A stretch of 64,000 nt of DNA from Candidatus Saccharimonadota bacterium (GTDB lineage: Bacteria; Patescibacteriota; Saccharimonadia; Saccharimonadales; Saccharimonadaceae): positions 62,001 through 126,000 of the forward strand of contig JAFYAV010000001.1 in assembly GCA_017540545.1 (NCBI GenBank), written 5' to 3'. This document shows positions 14,411-23,519 of the stretch, piece after piece. Under the pieces are notes generated by a model. That model was not told the DNA's origin. It worked only from the letters and a program-made list of their open reading frames with translations, and made no database searches. Position 1 is the stretch's first letter; the number at the start of each line of letters is the position of its first letter. Made by a program: the position numbers and the translations under genes.

Positions 14411-17400
14411 CTAATTTCTTTTAACTTTTATAATCACACAAGAAGCAATCGTCACCATGAGAATAGTCACCCCCACAGCTCCAAATACCACCGCAAAATC
14501 TACACTATTCTTTTCTTCGCCACTCTCTACTCCACTTTCACTCTCAGGCCGTGTTTCAGCTATTGTTGCTATGAAGTACTTCTGCGAGCTCGCCAAATTA
14601 AATGTCAACATTCCGTCTTCAACCGACGCAGTTTCTTTTATTACCTTCGGACCGCTTTCATATTGAGCATATACTGTAACCTTATCACCATCTGAATATT
14701 CATCACTGACGTTAACTTTAAATCTAGAGCCACTTGGCAAATTCTTTGCGCTAAATCTTAGATAATACCCTAAATCAGAACCAGTCTCATCGTCAGGCTG
14801 ACTTTTCTGCCTTATCGTATATAGCGAATCGGCCTTAATTGCTTCAAAACTATTAATCTTGCTACCATCAATCGCCAAAGAATAAACTACGCCACTACCA
14901 TCGTCATATTTGACGAGATCAATCGTCTTCCCTGATTCATGAATCTTCTTTAAGTCCTTTTCGCTCAGTGCATCGCCATCTTTTAGCACTATCGAAGGCT
15001 CTTCTTCTTTCTTTCCGTTCAGGGCCTTATCGATATCGTCTATGCTATATGTAATACTCTTTCTGGTCACCGTCAGGACATACGTCTTTACTGAGCCGTT
15101 TTCCGCCGTGACTACAATTTCGAACTTGTTTTTGCCCACTGCCAGCTCTACTTCACCAGCTCCGCGAATAGTCGCTTTTGCATCTTCCGCAACAGCAATA
15201 ACCTTAATCCTTTTTATTTCATTATCAACGGTCAAGCTATAGTTTATATCATCGGTCGTATTCAATTTATAACCTTCAACCGTCAGGCTCTTTAGGTTGT
15301 TATTTGAGTTTTTACTGCTCTCATCATTATGCGATCCGCTACCGCCCGATGGGTTTGACGGGCCAGCTGGATTAGAGCTAGAGCTGCGCTCAACTTCAAA
15401 CGAAAAGTTATTCAACTTCTTCGTGTTGCCCTGCACGCCATTACCATCATCCACATATGCCAACACCGAAATAGTTTTCTTCCCCGCCTCAGAAAATGTT
15501 CTCTTTTTTACATCTTTACTATCGCTATCATTATAGGAATTCCAGCTCTTGCCACCGTCTAGACTGTACTTTATGATCTCCTTCTTTTTCTTATTCTCAA
15601 CACTGAGTTTTATCACGGCACTGCCTTTTATCTTTGCGCCACTTTTCAGCTCCTTGTTGCCGTTATACACCTTGATGTTAGGCGTCCCAGGTATATACCA
15701 ATTATCCAATGCAACCAAATCGGTCTTTTTGAGTTTCTCCTCAAGACTCTTGACGCTTTCTCTACTATTCTTCCCTAAGGGAATGTAATAGACGCCAATC
15801 TTTATTTTTTCATCTCTTGGTGTACCGTTTTTTTCATATATGTGTATAACGAGCTTGTTATTATTTACCTTGGCTCGATTCAGTTTCAAATTTACGTTGC
15901 TATTGCTAGTGCCCTCACCTTTTTTATACTCTGTGCAAGTTACATTATTGCAATTCAAATCGCGAAGGAATTTGTTTACAAAGCCATCGCCGGCATTAAT
16001 ATTTTTTTTCTGTGGAGTCGTAACCCCATCCGCTTTCATCTTCGAAAACTTCACATAGTCATTATCAGAGACTAATAACACGAGCATTTTGTTGTGGCTA
16101 TCTTTCTCCTCCAAGATAGCCACCCTTCTATCAGAATCGACAATTTTCGAAGTAATTTTATCGCTTTTATTTACATTTAAGAACGAATAGAGGCTAACCA
16201 TATTCTTTAAGTTAAGCTCGTCTTGTACTAATACATACTTTTTATTATCAAATAACTTTAAGCCCCTCCTTACAGACACGCCCTCAATAAACGATTTCGA
16301 TAGACTATCATCATATTCCTTATTATATGCACTCGTCAGATCGACCGTTGCTATATTAGAGTTATCTGAAGACTCGAATTTTTCATACACAGCCTCAGCA
16401 TTTACCCACTGGTCCGCCTCCAAACATTGCCCTTTACTGCCACGCGTCTTAACCTTTGGTGTGTTGATAACCAATGTGCTATGCGCCTCCGCTCTCGTCA
16501 CATAATACTGCCATCTTAAATATTCTTTATCATTATACTTTGTACCGTCATACTGACTCCCGGAATCCGCAATCCATCTTGTACCCATCGCATCTAAAAC
16601 ATATGTGCCCAAATCCAAGTGCGTATGATTGTCGGCAGTCCTTCCGCCCTTCATAGCTACAAAAATACCGTTCTCATTAGTATAGCTACTCCTAAATGCG
16701 CTTACATTTAGCCGACTTAGGGTCTTTTTAGAATTAGTTATCTGTTTATTCTGATAATAAGCAGCGTTGAATGTCTTGTTATAGTCTACATCTGCCGTCT
16801 TCTTATCGTATTTCTGGTCATACCACATAATGCTGTAAAAACGCCAATATTGACGAGACGTTCGCTTTCTGTGGTCATAGATGACTTTTGCGGTCTCCTC
16901 ATTTTTTCCCATCTTGGCATTAATATTAGCCAGATAGAACAAATCATCCTCCTTACTATAACCTCCTGGCTCTTCTTTCCCATTGTCATCTTTCCTGTAC
17001 TTATCGGATATTGTATCCATTGCCGCATCGCTGTAATCAAAGTTCCCCCCCTTTGCATTCGCGATATAAACAGGATAAAGCACTATATTATTTAGCTCGT
17101 TTTTACTCTTAGTTTTATCCCCCTCAAAATTCAACATCCCATAATAGTCTTGCTCTTCTACGCTACCACTACTCAATATAGTATTGCGCAGTGTCGCCAA
17201 GTAATAACTAAAATATTTCATGCCAAACAGATAATAGTTCTTACCCTCCGGGTATGATCCATCAATACCCATGTTGCTCAACTTCAATATCCTCGGCAGA
17301 TACTCGGTCGTCTTCGCAATCACAGCTGCATAAAAGACTTTTAGGTTGATGGTTGACCCCTTTCCTAAATTGGGGTACTTGGCAGTCAGCAAGTTATACA

Positions 17401-18481
17401 ACACCGGGTCGGTCACTCTCGCCGTACCTTCAGTATCCTTCAGCAATTTAGTACTCGTGCCAATCGTCAACTTATCATTTACAATAGCTTGAACCGGATA
17501 ATTATAGCTAATATATCCATTTGCTTTGTCGATCGACGTGACTTTTATCGTTGCATTATTCAATACGCCCGATTCCAACAAAGCCAACGCCGCTATACCA
17601 GCCCCCGCATTTCCCACTTGGCTAAAATTGCCCCGAGTATCATTCATCGCTTGCGCATAGTTACTCGTCCCATACAACAAAACCGCCATTAGTAGTCGGT
17701 TTTCAATATCGCATTTTTGTCGATCCGTTAATGACTCGTACGCATAATTGTATCCAAGGCTGACCGCATATGCCACTTCTACGGTGTCAATATATTGCGA
17801 TGACTGCCAAAGATTACTCCATTTTGCCGCTGTAGCAATTTCCCTCACCAGCGCCATCAAATACTTTTTATCGCCAGTGACTTTATGCGCCAAAATCAAA
17901 TCTTCTACCCTTCTTTTTACTAATCGAGAACTACTTAAAAACGTCTTCTTATAATCCTCTTTCGCAACCGAAGGTGAAGCAATCTGCTCATACATGAAAT
18001 ACTTATAATACTTACTTAGCGCATTATTATATGACACTCTAAGGTTATAGCTACTGGAATTCGCCTCCGCCTTCGTCTTCGGAATCTCTTTAAAAAGAGG
18101 GTCTAGATGCTGTTTTATGCTCGCATAGCCAGCCAAAATATTCGCTTTCGCACTCCCGTCTTTGAGGGCATTATTCGCCTTACGCCATACGTCTGCAGAG
18201 GAATCCTTATCTATATTCAGGCTACTATCTTTCCTCTTCACCGAGCTTACTAAATCATTAATTAAAGCCGCCCTCTCGCTCAATGCATCGTCATTTACCG
18301 AAACGACCGTTCGGTGTTTACTCTGTATATTTTTGGCATAAGACCTAATATTTCCCATCACCTCGTCCATTAAGCTTACGCTGACGCCCGAACTCTTTCT
18401 GGTCAGCAACGGCACAAGACACAAAACCGAAATGACGGAAAAAATCGATATTTTAATTATCCCCTCTGCAATTTTTTTCAT
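14411..18481 (-). CDS. heparinase II/III-like surface polysaccharide lyase, 1356 aa
   Basis: An N-terminal signal or anchor (IIKISIFSVISVLCLVPLL) leads to a long helical region (about 60-560) of the alpha/alpha-toroid kind. The heparinase II/III-like domain follows (~600-900) with ADNHTHLDLGTYVLDAMG near residue 615, the conserved His-containing beta segment of this family. Further domains are an Ig/REJ-like unit (~985-1065), a Ser/Pro/Gly linker, a cadherin-like beta-sandwich (~1090-1165), a beta domain and a C-terminal TM with a basic end (IIKVKRN). It should be anchored outside the cell and cleave an acidic glycan; the substrate is unknown. An AAAGGTG site and TATAAT lie upstream. Monocistronic. 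Confidence 0.8.
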   Translation of the reverse strand: MKKIAEGIIKISIFSVISVLCLVPLLTRKSSGVSVSLMDEVMGNIRSYAKNIQSKHRTVVSVNDDALSERAALINDLVSSVKRKDSSLNIDKDSSADVWRKANNALKDGSAKANILAGYASIKQHLDPLFKEIPKTKAEANSSSYNLRVSYNNALSKYYKYFMYEQIASPSVAKEDYKKTFLSSSRLVKRRVEDLILAHKVTGDKKYLMALVREIATAAKWSNLWQSSQYIDTVEVAYAVSLGYNYAYESLTDRQKCDIENRLLMAVLLYGTSNYAQAMNDTRGNFSQVGNAGAGIAALALLESGVLNNATIKVTSIDKANGYISYNYPVQAIVNDKLTIGTSTKLLKDTEGTARVTDPVLYNLLTAKYPNLGKGSTINLKVFYAAVIAKTTEYLPRILKLSNMGIDGSYPEGKNYYLFGMKYFSYYLATLRNTILSSGSVEEQDYYGMLNFEGDKTKSKNELNNIVLYPVYIANAKGGNFDYSDAAMDTISDKYRKDDNGKEEPGGYSKEDDLFYLANINAKMGKNEETAKVIYDHRKRTSRQYWRFYSIMWYDQKYDKKTADVDYNKTFNAAYYQNKQITNSKKTLSRLNVSAFRSSYTNENGIFVAMKGGRTADNHTHLDLGTYVLDAMGTRWIADSGSQYDGTKYNDKEYLRWQYYVTRAEAHSTLVINTPKVKTRGSKGQCLEADQWVNAEAVYEKFESSDNSNIATVDLTSAYNKEYDDSLSKSFIEGVSVRRGLKLFDNKKYVLVQDELNLKNMVSLYSFLNVNKSDKITSKIVDSDRRVAILEEKDSHNKMLVLLVSDNDYVKFSKMKADGVTTPQKKNINAGDGFVNKFLRDLNCNNVTCTEYKKGEGTSNSNVNLKLNRAKVNNNKLVIHIYEKNGTPRDEKIKIGVYYIPLGKNSRESVKSLEEKLKKTDLVALDNWYIPGTPNIKVYNGNKELKSGAKIKGSAVIKLSVENKKKKEIIKYSLDGGKSWNSYNDSDSKDVKKRTFSEAGKKTISVLAYVDDGNGVQGNTKKLNNFSFEVERSSSSNPAGPSNPSGGSGSHNDESSKNSNNNLKSLTVEGYKLNTTDDINYSLTVDNEIKRIKVIAVAEDAKATIRGAGEVELAVGKNKFEIVVTAENGSVKTYVLTVTRKSITYSIDDIDKALNGKKEEEPSIVLKDGDALSEKDLKKIHESGKTIDLVKYDDGSGVVYSLAIDGSKINSFEAIKADSLYTIRQKSQPDDETGSDLGYYLRFSAKNLPSGSRFKVNVSDEYSDGDKVTVYAQYESGPKVIKETASVEDGMLTFNLASSQKYFIATIAETRPESESGVESGEEKNSVDFAVVFGAVGVTILMVTIASCVIIKVKRN

Positions 18482-18627
18482 TTAACTACACCTTTAACTA
18501 AGCCCATTATATTAATAATGCACACTTCCGTAAATGCTTATGTAAATAACAGCCCTACCCACACCCCAAGCCCCCCCACACTTATCTCGTGCTATAATAA
18601 CAGAGATAAAAACTAAAAGGAGTATTC

Positions 18628-19842
18628 ATGAAACTATCCGAAGAACTCCAGTGGCGCGGCTTCGTCGCCGAACACACACTGGCCCAGATATCAGATTTAG
18701 ACAAAGCTCCGCGTAATTTCTATTGGGGCACCGACCCAAGCGCCGATTCTCTACATATTGGCCATCTCGCTGCTCTCATGATGTGCGCATGCTTCGTTCG
18801 TCACGGTTATACTCCTTATTACCTCGTCGGTGGCGCTACCGGCCAAATTGGCGACCCCAAAGACACCGTCGAGCGTGACCTCAAAGGTCTTGATGAAATC
18901 GAAAAGAACAAAGTCGCTCTCGCCCAACAAATCATCAAGGTTACCCATTCCCCCGAAGGCACCAAGCTCGTAGACAACAATGATTGGTTCAAAGATATCA
19001 AATTCCTCCCCTTCCTCCGCGAAATCGGCAAAGCCTTCAGTATGACTCAGCTCCTCGATCGTCAATTTGTCCAAAAGCGCATCGGCGAAGGTGGCTCCGG
19101 TATCTCTTATGCCGAGTTTAGCTACACGCTTATCCAAGGCTACGATTTCCTCCACCTCTTTCGCGCCTACAACGTCGACCTCCAGCTTTGTGGCGCCGAT
19201 CAGTTTGGCAATTGCACCTCTGGTATCCACCTCATTAAGCGCCTGGAAAACCATGAGGCCGACTGTTACTCTTGTCCGCTCATTATCGACAAGGTAACTG
19301 GCCGCAAATTCGGCAAATCCGAGGGCAACGCCGTCTGGCTAGACGCCGAAAAAACTTCCATCTTTGACTTCTATCAATTCTGGCTCAACCAAGCCGACGA
19401 TGCTCTCGAAGAATACTTCAAATACTTCACTTTCGTCATGCCGGATGAGCTCAAAGAAATCCTCGCCAAACACAACGAAAATCCAGCCACCCGCTACGGT
19501 CAAAGACGTCTTGCAAGTGAAGTCACAAAAGTCGTCCACGGCGAAGAGGCCGCTACCCAAGCCGAAAAAATTACTTCCCTTCTCTTCGGTGACGGCAAAA
19601 TTACCGATTTAAACGATTCAGACCTCAACCTCTTAGCGAAGAGCTTCCCCACCGCCAAAACCAATTCCAAGCTCGTGGACATTCTTGTTGAAACCGGCCT
19701 CGCTTCCAGCAAGAGCGAGTCACGCAAGCTAATCGCTAGCAACGCCATCTCCGTCAACGGTACAAAAATCACCGAAGATCAGCTCATCGAGAAAACATCC
19801 CTTATCAAGAAAGGTAAAAACAAGTTCGCTCTCGTTCGATAG
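18628..19842 (+). CDS. tyrS: tyrosyl-tRNA synthetase
   Basis: This 404-aa class I synthetase charges tRNA-Tyr. The HIGH-type motif is LHIGHLAAL (~42-50), the Tyr/ATP region includes GGATGQIGDP, and the KMSKS loop is KFGKSEGNA. The C-terminal ~65 residues form an S4 RNA-binding domain (LVDILVETGLASSKSESRKL). It lies close to standard TyrS in length. A GGAGT site precedes the ATG, with TATAAT about 30 bases upstream. Stands alone. Confidence 0.95.
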   Translation: MKLSEELQWRGFVAEHTLAQISDLDKAPRNFYWGTDPSADSLHIGHLAALMMCACFVRHGYTPYYLVGGATGQIGDPKDTVERDLKGLDEIEKNKVALAQQIIKVTHSPEGTKLVDNNDWFKDIKFLPFLREIGKAFSMTQLLDRQFVQKRIGEGGSGISYAEFSYTLIQGYDFLHLFRAYNVDLQLCGADQFGNCTSGIHLIKRLENHEADCYSCPLIIDKVTGRKFGKSEGNAVWLDAEKTSIFDFYQFWLNQADDALEEYFKYFTFVMPDELKEILAKHNENPATRYGQRRLASEVTKVVHGEEAATQAEKITSLLFGDGKITDLNDSDLNLLAKSFPTAKTNSKLVDILVETGLASSKSESRKLIASNAISVNGTKITEDQLIEKTSLIKKGKNKFALVR

Positions 19843-19969
19843 CCCAATCAAACATAAATAGCCTCGACATAGCTAGAAAATATGTTATTATATAAACAGA
19901 AGCTCAGTTTTTTGTGTGCCATATCGCACACGGAAACTATTGTTTTGCACCCAAAAGGAGGACTATCTT

Positions 19970-20248
19970 ATGAGACCGGAACAAGTAATACTTAACAGAA
20001 GAGGTAGGATTCTCCGCGCATTCGATGCCGGAGATGAAGTGGCAATCGCGCAACTGTTCGAAGAAGCCAAGTCGCACGGAACGACCGCTACCAGATACCT
20101 TCTGCAGGCCGTCGAAGCCGAAATAAGCTACATCAAAAGCAAACTCGGGTCAAACTGCTATGCCGAACTCAGGGCTCAGCTGCGAAAAACATTGTCAGAC
20201 GGATACAGCTCAACTCAGCTTGTCCGGCTTATCCGGGAAATAAAGTAA
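19970..20248 (+). CDS. hypothetical helical protein, 92 aa
   Basis: I do not recognise it. The start MRPEQVIL at 19970 is set by AAAAGGAGG eight bases upstream; an earlier in-frame ATG at 19916 lies in the leader. The product is soluble and helical (LRAFDAGDEVAIAQLFEEAK, then two further helices). The leader contains a GTGTGC/GCACAC hairpin; the promoter is less clear than others (TCGACA near 19864, TTATAT/TATATA near 19888). A strong terminator follows 18 bases after the stop. Confidence 0.75.
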   Translation: MRPEQVILNRRGRILRAFDAGDEVAIAQLFEEAKSHGTTATRYLLQAVEAEISYIKSKLGSNCYAELRAQLRKTLSDGYSSTQLVRLIREIK

Positions 20249-20265
20249 CCCTCAACCCAAACACC

Positions 20266-20301
20266 GCCCCGCACTGCCACTTCTGGCACGCGGGGCTTTT
20301 T
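20266..20301 (+). terminator. Rho-independent terminator
   Basis: GCCCCGC (20266-20272) with GCGGGGC (20290-20296), an inner TGCCA/TGGCA, then five T. It is followed at once by a GC8A7 tract identical to the one in the leader at 8921. Confidence 0.9.
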
Positions 20302-20357
20302 GCCCCCCCCAAAAAAACAATAGCGCATTGAAAACGAAAGAAAATGTATAATACCTA

Positions 20358-20570
20358 TTGACTTTTTTATCAAAGTATGCTACAATTTGCTCATACGCTA
20401 CAGAAGTAGCGTAAGCATGTTGATAGACGTTAGGACAGCATGTCATATCTAACCTTCTTCTGCTCTCTAGCCTAGCATTAAGCGCACTGCTCCATCAGCG
20501 CGTTTCATGCTCGGCTAGAAAGTAAGCCTGGCAAATAAAACAAACAACAAAGGCAAAAGGAGGATATGCC
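20358..20570 (+). promoter_or_regulatory. promoter and 178-nt structured leader
   Basis: TTGACT (20358-20363), 17 bp, TACAAT (20381-20386), +1 near 20393. The RNA starts with the stem-loop TACGCTA-CAGAAG-TAGCGTA (20394-20413). It then has a GTTAG/CTAAC repeat overlapping a 12-codon frame (20417-20452) and a long imperfect hairpin from CTAGCC (about 20468) to GGCTAG (about 20519), then an A-rich stretch and AAAAGGAGG. Confidence 0.6.
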
Positions 20571-21233
20571 ATGGCAGCGAAAACTTTTTCGGTGATCATC
20601 ATCGACACAAACGGAACCGTAAACGACACCCTTGCGACCCCCTCGGGGAGAAACCCCGCAGAAATCATCGCAGCCCTGCGCCCCAATCATCAGAACGACA
20701 TGATCGTCGTCATGAACGACGGTAACTATGTCATGGACTGGCCGGCGACATCTGCGCCGCCTGACGCTGTTAAGCAGGCCGCCTTACAGAGATGTGAGGG
20801 CTGGGCCAGCGTCGTTCCCGGACTCGGCAACAAGATCGCTGACGGCGGTTGGACTAACAACCGCGCAATCGTAGCGCTCCCGACCAATCACCGCACAAAC
20901 GCTCAGTCCCGCACCGATGCAATCGCCTTCGCAAAAGGCTGGCTGGACAACGTTGCGGGCCCCGGCCCCAACGGCGGATCCGGAAACGGAAACGGCGGGA
21001 ACAACGGCGGATCCGGAAACGGAAACGGCGGGAACAACGGCGGATCCGGAAACGGAAACGGCGGCGGCAACAACGGAGGATCCGGCAACAACGGCGGAGG
21101 ATCCAGCAACAACGGCGGCAACGGCGGCGGCAACAACGGAGGATCCGGCAACAACGGCAACTCCGGTGGAATGGACCCCGAATACGAAGCAGGTCTCCGC
21201 ATCTACAGGCAGGTTCACAGAATCACTGCCTGA
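20571..21233 (+). CDS. Gly/Asn/Ser-rich low-complexity protein, 220 aa
   Basis: The first ~130 residues form a compact unrecognised domain (MAAKTFSVIIIDTNGTVND at the start). Residues ~130-205 are a flexible Gly/Asn/Ser repeat (GGSGNGNGGNN units), and a short charged tail (DPEYEAGLRIYRQVHRI) ends the protein. There is no signal peptide or TM, so it looks cytoplasmic or secreted by an unusual route. The ATG follows AAAAGGAGG by seven bases. It has its own promoter, long leader and terminator. Confidence 0.8.
   Translation: MAAKTFSVIIIDTNGTVNDTLATPSGRNPAEIIAALRPNHQNDMIVVMNDGNYVMDWPATSAPPDAVKQAALQRCEGWASVVPGLGNKIADGGWTNNRAIVALPTNHRTNAQSRTDAIAFAKGWLDNVAGPGPNGGSGNGNGGNNGGSGNGNGGNNGGSGNGNGGGNNGGSGNNGGGSSNNGGNGGGNNGGSGNNGNSGGMDPEYEAGLRIYRQVHRITA
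20971..21069 (+). repeat. 33-bp tandem repeat inside coding sequence
   Basis: Three near-identical 33-bp copies (start ACGGCGGATCCGGAAACGG) at 20971, 21004 and 21037, then degenerate GGA/GGC/AAC repeats to about 21165. They encode the GGSGNGNGGNN units. Confidence 0.85.
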
Positions 21234-21265
21234 GCACTGGTCCATGTAACTATCAACAATATCGA

Positions 21266-21296
21266 CTCCCCGATGAGATTCATCGGGGAGGTTTTT
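21266..21296 (+). terminator. Rho-independent terminator
   Basis: CTCCCCGATGA (21266-21276) pairs with TCATCGGGGAG (21280-21290) around GAT, followed by GTTTTT. Confidence 0.9.
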
Positions 21297-21391
21297 CATC
21301 CCTAAAAACCACCAAAAAGAAATCCGCCCAATAACGCCACAAAAGCCGCACTCAACAATGCTATAATACCTACATCTAACCAGGAGAATAT

Positions 21392-22159
21392 ATGAAGAAA
21401 GTTTTAGCATTCGATGTCGACCAAACCCTCAATATTGCCAAAACCCCCATCCCAGACGAAATCGCCGATTTACTCACCCAGTGTCTCGACCATTTCGAAA
21501 TCTGCCCCATTTCTGGGCAAAAATTCGATCAATTCCTCTTTCAAATTGTCGACCAGCTCAAAGATGCCAAGCCAAAACAGTTAGAACATCTCCATCTCTT
21601 CGTTGCTCAGGGTACACAATACTATCGCTACGATGCCAAGAAAAAAGATTGGCAACAGGTTTACAACTATCCTCTTACCGACGCTCAAGTCAAGAAAATC
21701 ACCGAAGCTATCGAAACGGCCGCCAAAGAACTTGGCTACTGGGAGCAAGACAAAGTCGCTGAAGGTGACGAAATTATCGAAAACCGCCTCAGCCAAGTCA
21801 CCTTCTCTGCTCTCGGCCAAAAAGCTGGCACCGAAGCCAAATATGCTTGGGATCCAGATTGCAAGAAACGCGAAGCAATCGTCAAGCGCTGCAAAGAGCT
21901 CGCCCCCGAATTTGATTACGAAATTGGTGGCACTACATCCATCAACGCCGTTACTCCTGGCATGAACAAAGTCTTCGGCATGACTCACCTCCTCGAGGAG
22001 CTCAAAGTTAGCAAAGAAGATATCCTTTACTTCGGCGACATGACTCAGCCTGGCGGTAACGATTACCCAGTCGTCCAAATGGGCATCGAAACCATCACCG
22101 TCCGCAACCACGAAGACACCGCCTATGCCCTCCGTGGCATTCTCGGCCTCATCAAATAA
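21392..22159 (+). CDS. HAD-IIB hydrolase, phosphomannomutase type
   Basis: The 255-aa product opens with the HAD nucleophile motif FDVDQTLN (residues 6-13). It has a cap domain in the middle and ends with the metal-binding motif YFGDMTQPGGNDYPV (~218-232), which is close to eukaryotic-type phosphomannomutase (FGDKT..GGNDYE). It likely interconverts mannose-6-P and mannose-1-P, or is a related sugar-phosphate phosphatase. TATAAT (21362-21367) and AGGAGAAT precede the ATG. Confidence 0.75.
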   Translation: MKKVLAFDVDQTLNIAKTPIPDEIADLLTQCLDHFEICPISGQKFDQFLFQIVDQLKDAKPKQLEHLHLFVAQGTQYYRYDAKKKDWQQVYNYPLTDAQVKKITEAIETAAKELGYWEQDKVAEGDEIIENRLSQVTFSALGQKAGTEAKYAWDPDCKKREAIVKRCKELAPEFDYEIGGTTSINAVTPGMNKVFGMTHLLEELKVSKEDILYFGDMTQPGGNDYPVVQMGIETITVRNHEDTAYALRGILGLIK

Positions 22160-22187
22160 CATAATTCATGTGCTAAAATAAAAGCAT

Positions 22188-22697
22188 ATGAAGAATACAA
22201 ATTACTTTGGACGCATCTGTCGCTTCTTAGGCAGAATTAGTCTTTTTGTTGGTTTTATCTTATGCATCGGCCTCGGCACCCTACTCATGATTAATCCTTT
22301 TATCCCCCATGACGCCGTCCAATCCACCCAAACCACTATACAAAACAACACTGCAAACGCTTCTTCTTCATTCTTCAGTAGTCTCGGCCAAAACCAGATA
22401 TTATCATGGTTCGTCACTGGTATCATCATTTCGGCGGCCATCATTGCTATCATCTATCTCGCCAAAAAATACAATGCTGTTATCCGCGACCTTATCGCCA
22501 AAACCGCTAAACGCACCAAAACCCCTATCCATATACTCGAGCTTGGCCTAACTCTCATTGTCTGGTCTGCACTCATTATCCTACTCATCTTCAGCTTCCC
22601 CTATGCCGCCACCGTCCTCATCTTTCCTTTCATTTTCAACGAGCTATTCTTCCTTTTTGGTTGGATTTCATACGGCATGCCCGAGTATGAAGTCTAG
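22188..22697 (+). CDS. polytopic membrane protein, 169 aa
   Basis: No family recognised. Four hydrophobic segments are visible: LGRISLFVGFILCIGLGTLL, LSWFVTGIIISAAIIAIIYL, LELGLTLIVWSALIILLIF and a final AATVLIFPFIFNELFFLFG. A Thr/Ser/Asn-rich loop of about 30 residues follows the first. TAAAAT (22174-22179) ends eight bases before the ATG and there is no ribosome site, which points to a leaderless transcript. Confidence 0.75.
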   Translation: MKNTNYFGRICRFLGRISLFVGFILCIGLGTLLMINPFIPHDAVQSTQTTIQNNTANASSSFFSSLGQNQILSWFVTGIIISAAIIAIIYLAKKYNAVIRDLIAKTAKRTKTPIHILELGLTLIVWSALIILLIFSFPYAATVLIFPFIFNELFFLFGWISYGMPEYEV

Positions 22698-22733
22698 TTT
22701 TCTATCCATCAATGCATATGGTAAAATAGATAT

Positions 22734-23519
22734 ATGATTAGTCCTAGAAAAACTTACATCATTGCTAACTGGAAAATGAACTTTACCCCTGGCGAATCCA
22801 GCCTTTACCTGCAACGCCTCAGTAATCGCATCCAACCATCTCGCAATGTACAAGTGATTCTAGCCCCGTCTACCGTTTCCCTACAACCGCTCTCACTCCA
22901 AATCAATCGTCGACAATTCAAACTTGCCGCTCAAAACTTCTACTGGCGCGACTATGGCGCCTTCACCGGCGAAACATCCGTTTCTCAAATCCGAGGCTTC
23001 GTTGATTATGCTATCGTCGGCCATTCTGAGCGTCGTCATATCTTCAATGAATCCGAAGAAGATATCGCCCAGAAAGTCGCCGCCGCCCTGCGTAACAACA
23101 TTACTCCAATTCTCTGCATCGGCGAAACCGCCATGGAACGCGAGGATGGCGAAACCGCCGCTGCAATTTATAGCCAACTCGCCAACGGTCTGAATGAAGT
23201 CAGCGACCGCGATATTGACCGCATCATTATCGCCTACGAGCCTGTATGGGCAATCTCGACTAATAAGAATGCCTGCCCTGCCGGAATAACCGACATTGAA
23301 GAAGCTCAGGCACTTATCCGCAAACATATTTCTAAGCTATATGGCAAAGAAGCCAGCGAGACTATTCCCGTTCTCTATGGCGGATCAGTCAATTCCGACA
23401 CTGCCGGTGGATATCTATCTATTAAAGGTATCGACGGCCTTCTCGTCGGTAGCGCCAGTTTGATAGCGGATTCATTCTGTGCTATCGTAGAAACGGCAAA
23501 GGGGATTAAAAATGAGTGA
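22734..23519 (+). CDS. tpiA: triosephosphate isomerase
   Basis: The TIM-barrel enzyme interconverts dihydroxyacetone phosphate and glyceraldehyde-3-phosphate. The catalytic residues are in place: Asn and Lys in IANWKMN (~10-16), His in VGHSERR (~98-104), Glu in AYEPVWAI (~170-177), and the phosphate-binding loops YGGSVN and LVGSAS near the end. 261 aa is typical. TAAAAT (22722-22727) leaves exactly six bases before the ATG. Its end overlaps the start of the next gene by 8 nt. Confidence 0.95.
   Translation: MISPRKTYIIANWKMNFTPGESSLYLQRLSNRIQPSRNVQVILAPSTVSLQPLSLQINRRQFKLAAQNFYWRDYGAFTGETSVSQIRGFVDYAIVGHSERRHIFNESEEDIAQKVAAALRNNITPILCIGETAMEREDGETAAAIYSQLANGLNEVSDRDIDRIIIAYEPVWAISTNKNACPAGITDIEEAQALIRKHISKLYGKEASETIPVLYGGSVNSDTAGGYLSIKGIDGLLVGSASLIADSFCAIVETAKGIKNE

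Noticed and set aside
20784-21410. 208-codon minus-strand Val/Ala/Gly/Ser repeat frame
   Set aside because: Antisense of the Gly-rich tandem repeat; no start signals and it crosses the plus-strand terminator.
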